This document shows positions 31,619-35,375 of a DNA stretch of 35,375 nt, piece after piece. Made by a program: the position numbers and the translations under genes. Numbering within the stretch: the first letter of the stretch is position 1; every line of letters starts with the position of its first letter. The notes under the pieces were generated by a model, which was given only the letters and a program-made list of their open reading frames with translations, was not told the DNA's origin and made no database searches. The stretch is from Spirochaetales bacterium (GTDB lineage: Bacteria; Spirochaetota; Spirochaetia; DSM-2461): contig JAQQAM010000207.1 in assembly GCA_028532905.1 (NCBI GenBank), positions 1 to 35,375 on the forward strand. Reading direction: 5' to 3'.

Positions 31619-32419
31619 ATGATCGATTTCGTTAATACCTTTCCCATCTGGGCATCGTTAGTGTTCAGTATTATTATTAACTTTTCCTTTTTTTTAATTG
31701 CCCTGATCTTCAAAACAGATAAAGTAACAGATTTGTCCTATAGTCTGACCTTTGCTGTTCTGGCTCCGGTTCTCCTTTTCAGTGCCGGAAAGGGGTATTC
31801 ACTGATTCAGATTCTTCTAATGGGTTCCATTCTTCTCTGGGCCATCCGCCTGGGATCTTATCTGTTAAAGAGAATTCTTATTACTAAAACGGATGACCGT
31901 TTTGATGACAAAAGAAACAATCCTGCTAACCTGATCCGCTTCTGGATTCTGCAAACCACAGCGGTCTGGATTATAATGATGCCTTATACTTTATTTCTCA
32001 TATCCCGAAATATAGACCTGCCTGCAGGACTGGTGATTTTTGGATTTATTATTTTTCTCACAGGATTTATTATTGAGATTGTCAGTGATGTTCAAAAATT
32101 CCGCTTTAAGTCACAAGAACAGAATAAGGGGAAATGGATGGATAAAGGTTTGTGGAAATATTCAAGGCATCCCAATTATTTTGGAGAAATCCTTGTCTGG
32201 TGGGGGTTGTTTATCGTAGTTCTTCCTGGTTTAAGCGGATGGAATCTACTGACTGCTGCAGGACCTGTTTCAATTACACTGCTGTTGCTGTTTGTCAGTG
32301 GTATTCCTCTTCTGGAAAAAAGCGCAGAAAAAAAATACGGCAGTAACCCGGATTATATCAGATACAGAGACCGGACCAGTCTTCTTGTTCCCATGCCTCA
32401 TAGAAAGGAGAACCAGTAA
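31619..32419 (+). CDS. DUF1295 (steroid 5-alpha-reductase/ICMT-like) membrane protein
   Basis: A 266-residue protein with about six membrane segments. The C-terminal block [20 protein letters not shown] (about 178-197) is the family hallmark and is shared with isoprenylcysteine methyltransferases and steroid or fatty-acyl reductases, which bind their cofactor there. Its substrate is unknown; related genes often lie in bacterial lipid-modification clusters, including some controlled by LitR-type photoreceptors. The ATG at 31619 follows GGAG. The plsY start is 2 bp after its stop, so both are one operon, divergent from the XRE-B12 regulator. A role in modifying acyl chains or a lipophilic molecule is likely but unproven. 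Confidence 0.88.
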   Translation: MIDFVNTFPIWASLVFSIIINFSFFLIALIFKTDKVTDLSYSLTFAVLAPVLLFSAGKGYSLIQILLMGSILLWAIRLGSYLLKRILITKTDDRFDDKRNNPANLIRFWILQTTAVWIIMMPYTLFLISRNIDLPAGLVIFGFIIFLTGFIIEIVSDVQKFRFKSQEQNKGKWMDKGLWKYSRHPNYFGEILVWWGLFIVVLPGLSGWNLLTAAGPVSITLLLLFVSGIPLLEKSAEKKYGSNPDYIRYRDRTSLLVPMPHRKENQ

Positions 32420-32421
32420 AG

Positions 32422-33054
32422 TTGATTTATCTGCTGCTCTTATCCTATCTGGCTGGTTCCTTTCCTTCTGCAGTGATAATCACTTATATCGCTGCAGGAC
32501 AGGATATAAGATCTTTGGGAAGCGGTAATGCCGGAGCTACAAATGTATACAGAGAGCTGGGTGCATCAGCGGCTGTTCCTGTACTTCTTATTGATTTTCT
32601 AAAAGCCTTTATACCTGTGTTTTTCAGTGAAGAGCTGATCGTTTTCTTTGGTGTTGAGGCCAATAAAGATCTTGTGAGCATCTTAATGATCCTTTTTGTT
32701 ATGGCAGGGCATGTTTTCCCTGTCTGGACACAGTTCAGAGGAGGGAAGGCTGTCGCCGCCGCAGCGGGGGGAATTTCTGCTTTTTTTCCACCGGCTGTTC
32801 CTTTCTGTCTTGCCGTTTTTTTGATTACAGCAGTCTTGTCTCACTATATTTCTCTGGCTTCCCTGATCACGGCCTGGGGGCTTCTCCTGTTTTATATTGT
32901 TTATCAGATGTTGAGACAGTATGAAATGCCATGGTTTACTCTGCTTTTTTTTCTTATCATTCCGGTACTGGTAACCTTTCTGCACAGAAAGAATATTAAA
33001 AGACTTCTGAAGGGTGAAGAGAATTCTGTCACCTTCAGCAGGAAATCTGAATAA
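32422..33054 (+). CDS. plsY: Acyl-phosphate:glycerol-3-phosphate acyltransferase
   Basis: A 210-residue polytopic membrane enzyme that transfers an acyl group from acyl phosphate to glycerol 3-phosphate, the first step of phospholipid synthesis. All three PlsY motifs are visible: GSFPSA (12-17), SGNAGATNVYRELG (34-47) and FPVWTQFRGGKAVA (99-112). Translation starts at a TTG (32422) with GGAG about 12 bases upstream, coupled to the DUF1295 gene. PlsX is not in the window, but the fused fatty acid kinase at 28748 makes the same acyl-phosphate substrate, so this cluster could carry external or recycled fatty acids straight into membrane lipid. Confidence 0.94.
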   Translation: MIYLLLLSYLAGSFPSAVIITYIAAGQDIRSLGSGNAGATNVYRELGASAAVPVLLIDFLKAFIPVFFSEELIVFFGVEANKDLVSILMILFVMAGHVFPVWTQFRGGKAVAAAAGGISAFFPPAVPFCLAVFLITAVLSHYISLASLITAWGLLLFYIVYQMLRQYEMPWFTLLFFLIIPVLVTFLHRKNIKRLLKGEENSVTFSRKSE

Positions 33055-33120
33055 CAAAATTTCAGAATAGTATTAATTTATTCTCAATCTCTTATGATGA
33101 GAGACTGTTCTTACGGGTTT

Positions 33121-33136
33121 GTTTAATAAATTAAAC
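33121..33136. other. AT-rich inverted repeat between plsY and the diguanylate cyclase
   Basis: GTTTAAT and ATTAAAC are perfect 7-bp arms with a 2-base spacer, 67 bp after plsY. No T-run follows. Further down, TTGTAA and TATATT with an 18-bp spacer may be the promoter of the next gene. Confidence 0.3.
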
Positions 33137-33284
33137 TAAGGACGCAGATACCATTGGATTTTTTATCAATAGTAATGTTAATATCATTATTGAAATCTAA
33201 ACTGATGCTGAAATATATTGTAAACATACGTTGATTTATGTTATATTGACTCAGTGTCGTATTTAAAAAAAGGAGAATGACAGA

Positions 33285-34862
33285 TTGCTGTTTGCAGAAG
33301 TCTCTGTATCCTGGGCTGTTACAATACTATTTTCCAGTACTCTCCTTCTGTATCTGTCAGCCTATGCCCTTCAGAGAAAACAGGTTCATGGCGCTGTAGA
33401 ATTTGCTTTCTTTATGCTCTCTGTTTCATTTTACAGTCTTGCCTATGCCCTGGAGATGAATGCAACAACCGAATCAAGAATTATTGATGTACTTAAATTT
33501 GAGGTTTTCTGGGCCAGCTTTACTGCCCCGGCTTTTTTCCTGTTTGCTGTCAGGTTTATCAGGAGAAAAGAATCCTCTGTGCTGAGAACACTTCCCCTTT
33601 TTATTATCCCTCTGATTATTGGTTGTTTTGCCTTCACCAATGACCGGCATACATTCATCTACAAAAGCTATACTGTTGTTCAGGGGGCTTATTTCCCCAT
33701 CATTCACTATGAGCCGGGTATTGTTTATATTTTTCAGCTGGCATTTCTTATTGCCACATCCCTGTTTGCTGAGGTTCTGCTGCTGATTCATTTTTTGAAA
33801 AGCAATAATACCATTAGAAAGCAGACTATTCTGATTTTAATTGCAGGTCTTCTTCCAACTGTCAGTGCCGCTGTCAATCCGGGGCGCAGTACCTTTAACG
33901 GACTGGATACCCAGCCCTTTGCCTTTCTCATAAGCGGTATACTCCTGGCACTGGCCTTATTTCATTTTAAGATGTTTAATCTGGTCAGAATTGCCCGGGA
34001 ATATGCAGTTGATACGATTCATGATTATCTGATTATCATAGATAAAGATTTGGTTGTCAGGGATATCAATGCCTCAGGACGCAACTCTGCACTTTTGAAC
34101 AGTTTTGAGACGGGCTGTCTGTTACCCGGGGAATGTGATTTTGCATCTGATCTAATCCAGCATATAAGAGCTAACTCTTTTCAAGCTGATACTGTTTTTC
34201 AGTATGAGCAAAATAAGCGTCACTATAAGTATTCATTGGCTCCCATCCAGAGTAATGCAGAACATATTGAAGGTTATGTCGTTCTGATCAATGAGAATAC
34301 TGAACATGTCAGGCTGATGAAAAATCTGGAAAGTCTGGCTTTTAAAGACGGCCTCACTGGGATATACAACAGAAGATATTTTACAGAACTGTCAAACAGA
34401 GAGATTGAAATGGCCAGACGGGGTAGAAACAGTCTGTCTATGATTATGTTTGATCTGGATGACTTTAAAAAAATCAATGATTCCTACGGTCATCCGGTGG
34501 GAGACAGGGTCCTTGTCCGTGTTGCCAGGGCAGTTCAGAAGGAACTGAGAGCCTCTGAACTTTTCGGCCGTTACGGAGGGGAGGAATTCTGTATACTCTG
34601 TCCTGAAACGTCCGTTGAGGAAAGTTCTCTGGTGGCCGATAGACTCAGAAAAGTGATCAATTCACTGCTCTGGTTTGAGAATGGAACAAGCTTCACTCTC
34701 ACTGCCAGTTTCGGTGTATACAGTACATCAGATCTGGAAAATATGGATATCAAATCTTTATTTACCAAGGCTGACCAGAACCTCTACCGGGCTAAACACG
34801 AAGGTAAAAACTGTGTCCGTTCAGAAACAGAGAATAAAATCCCTTCTTCCCAGATGACCTGA
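33285..34862 (+). CDS. 7TM-PAS-GGDEF diguanylate cyclase
   Basis: A 525-residue membrane protein. The first 235 residues form a seven-span domain of the type found at the N-terminus of histidine kinases (7TM_HisK-like); a PAS-like part follows at about 240-345, then a GGDEF domain with signature GGEEF (431-435) preceded by GRY. The product-inhibition site reads RASE (422-425) rather than RxxD, so feedback inhibition by cyclic di-GMP is probably weakened. Translation starts at a TTG (33285) with AAAGGAG 9 bases upstream. It is a single gene ended by a hairpin at 34891. It adds to the cyclic di-GMP enzymes at 9468 and 19856. Confidence 0.9.
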   Translation: MLFAEVSVSWAVTILFSSTLLLYLSAYALQRKQVHGAVEFAFFMLSVSFYSLAYALEMNATTESRIIDVLKFEVFWASFTAPAFFLFAVRFIRRKESSVLRTLPLFIIPLIIGCFAFTNDRHTFIYKSYTVVQGAYFPIIHYEPGIVYIFQLAFLIATSLFAEVLLLIHFLKSNNTIRKQTILILIAGLLPTVSAAVNPGRSTFNGLDTQPFAFLISGILLALALFHFKMFNLVRIAREYAVDTIHDYLIIIDKDLVVRDINASGRNSALLNSFETGCLLPGECDFASDLIQHIRANSFQADTVFQYEQNKRHYKYSLAPIQSNAEHIEGYVVLINENTEHVRLMKNLESLAFKDGLTGIYNRRYFTELSNREIEMARRGRNSLSMIMFDLDDFKKINDSYGHPVGDRVLVRVARAVQKELRASELFGRYGGEEFCILCPETSVEESSLVADRLRKVINSLLWFENGTSFTLTASFGVYSTSDLENMDIKSLFTKADQNLYRAKHEGKNCVRSETENKIPSSQMT

Positions 34863-34890
34863 CATTTCCCTTCTCTCATCAATTTATACC

Positions 34891-34910
34891 CGGGACTGTT
34901 CCCGTTTTCT
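34891..34910 (+). terminator. Probable terminator after the diguanylate cyclase
   Basis: CGGGA / TCCCG stem with a 4-base loop followed by TTTTCT, 28 bp after the stop codon. The stem is short. Confidence 0.55.
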
Positions 34911-34966
34911 TAACAAACAGTTTTATTATGGTTTGCCGGTTCCTGAGTTTTTCTTCTCATCATTTT

Positions 34967-34995
34967 TTGCACACCCTTTACGATTTTCATATAAT
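34967..34995 (+). promoter_or_regulatory. Promoter of the truncated sensor gene
   Basis: TTGCAC (34967-34972), a 17-bp spacer and TATAAT (34990-34995); GGGAGG and the ATG follow at 35020. Confidence 0.7.
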
Positions 34996-35019
34996 TGTGA
35001 AGACAACCGGGAGGCAATC

Positions 35020-35272
35020 ATGAGCGGTAAAAGACATAAAATACAGCAGAGACTTATTCTTGTTATCTCTTTACTGACTGTTGTGGGGATGGTTTTACTG
35101 GTTTTTCTGACAATGAGTCAGTCTGTACGCGTTTATGAAACTCAAGCTGTTGAAAGGGTCATTCATGAGGCACAGGGAATTGCCTATCGTTTTGAAGATA
35201 AATTGAATGTGATCAGTACGAAACTGAATACCTTCACCCAGCTTCCGGATACTTCTCTGGACTTTCCTGAGG
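35020..35272 (+). CDS. N-terminus of a membrane sensor (chemoreceptor or kinase type), broken at probable junction
   Basis: The ATG at 35020 follows GGGAGG. About 84 residues are visible: a basic N-terminus, one membrane span at about 11-33, then the beginning of an extracellular helical sensor (VYETQAVERVIHEAQGIAYR), as in Cache-type chemoreceptors, histidine kinases or cyclases. The same frame stays open to the window end, but from about 35273 base composition jumps to high GC and the frame then reads as low-complexity Asp/Arg/Gly sequence, while another frame gives a good lipoprotein start. I therefore end the native gene near 35272. The output domain is not visible. Confidence 0.65.
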
Positions 35273-35375
35273 ATGACGATGGTGTTGTTCATGGTTCTGG
35301 TCGGGTTGGGCCTGCCGACGATCGGCTGCGCCTCGACGGGGATCGCGATCCGGGAGAAGCTCGGGACGCCCAAGC
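35273..35375 (+). CDS. Start of a high-GC lipoprotein gene (DUF2959-like), partial; possible foreign sequence
   Basis: From the ATG at 35273 the frame encodes a signal peptide (MVLFMVLVGLGLPTIGC) with a lipobox ending in Cys19, then ASTGIAIREKLGTPK at the window end. The phrase with Glu-Lys-Leu-Gly and Pro-Lys just after the lipid cysteine resembles the beginning of DUF2959 proteins. Codons end mainly in G or C, unlike every other gene here, and there is no spacing for a ribosome binding site because the ATG lies inside the sensor gene. A chimeric join or recent recombination is likely. Confidence 0.45.
   Translation, partial: MTMVLFMVLVGLGLPTIGCASTGIAIREKLGTPK

Noticed and set aside
1-35375. 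tRNA, rRNA, insertion sequences, prophage or cobalamin riboswitch
   Set aside because: No cloverleaf, transposase, integrase or B12-box pattern was recognised on either strand.

Overview
The window looks like chromosomal DNA of moderate GC from a free-living, probably anaerobic or microaerophilic bacterium. Gene style (fused FakA-DegV protein, flavodoxin-ferredoxin fusions, many cyclic-di-GMP proteins, a multi-membrane-span chemoreceptor, frequent TTG starts) would fit a spirochaete of the Spirochaetales, but no marker gene proves it. No rRNA, tRNA, CRISPR array, transposase or phage gene was seen. The last ~100 bases (from about 35273) change abruptly to high GC and read as the start of an unrelated lipoprotein gene, so the right edge may be a chimeric junction.

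Layout. 1-1535: minus-strand redox operon (Gly/Pro-repeat secreted protein, 2[4Fe-4S] ferredoxin, Tat-exported flavoprotein cut by the window edge). 1654-2286: class II aldolase behind a structured leader. 2506-5425: oxidative-stress unit with dps and a 1-Cys-like peroxiredoxin, divergent from a NorR-like sigma-54 activator; a near-consensus -24/-12 promoter and three operator copies lie between them. 5422-7422: purC and a flavodoxin-ferredoxin (EFR1-type) protein. 7583-8576: glutathione peroxidase and OhrR-type repressor with palindromic operators in the promoter. 8673-11111: UPF0489 protein and a dCache diguanylate cyclase. 11284-13501: LacI-type regulator and fatty acid desaturase behind a LacI-style palindrome. 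13563-15625: small membrane protein, YD-repeat secreted protein, an uncertain ORF and a pyrimidine dimer glycosylase. 15795-19812: alpha/beta hydrolase, second EFR1 protein, orphan Pycsar-effector-like membrane protein (PycTM), GlpA-like oxidase. 19856-27075: GGDEF/EAL protein, DUF523-DUF1722 protein, FMN reductase, chemoreceptor, lipoprotein binding protein. 27170-33054: the most interesting part, a light/cobalamin-lipid locus. 33285-end: diguanylate cyclase and a truncated sensor.

How the genes may work together. Two cobalamin-binding regulators, one MerR-type (CarH/LitR-like) and one with an XRE helix-turn-helix, enclose a fused fatty acid kinase (FakA-FakB). The second regulator is divergent from a DUF1295 protein and the acyltransferase PlsY, which uses the acyl phosphate that Fak makes. 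Three tandem 11-12 bp repeats between the MerR-type gene and a FAS1 lipoprotein match the known CarH operator pattern. With the desaturase, pyrimidine dimer glycosylase, DUF523-DUF1722 protein, Dps, peroxiredoxin and GPx/OhrR, this suggests a region concerned with photo-oxidative and peroxide stress and membrane lipid adjustment. That link is inference; the motifs and gene order are directly visible.
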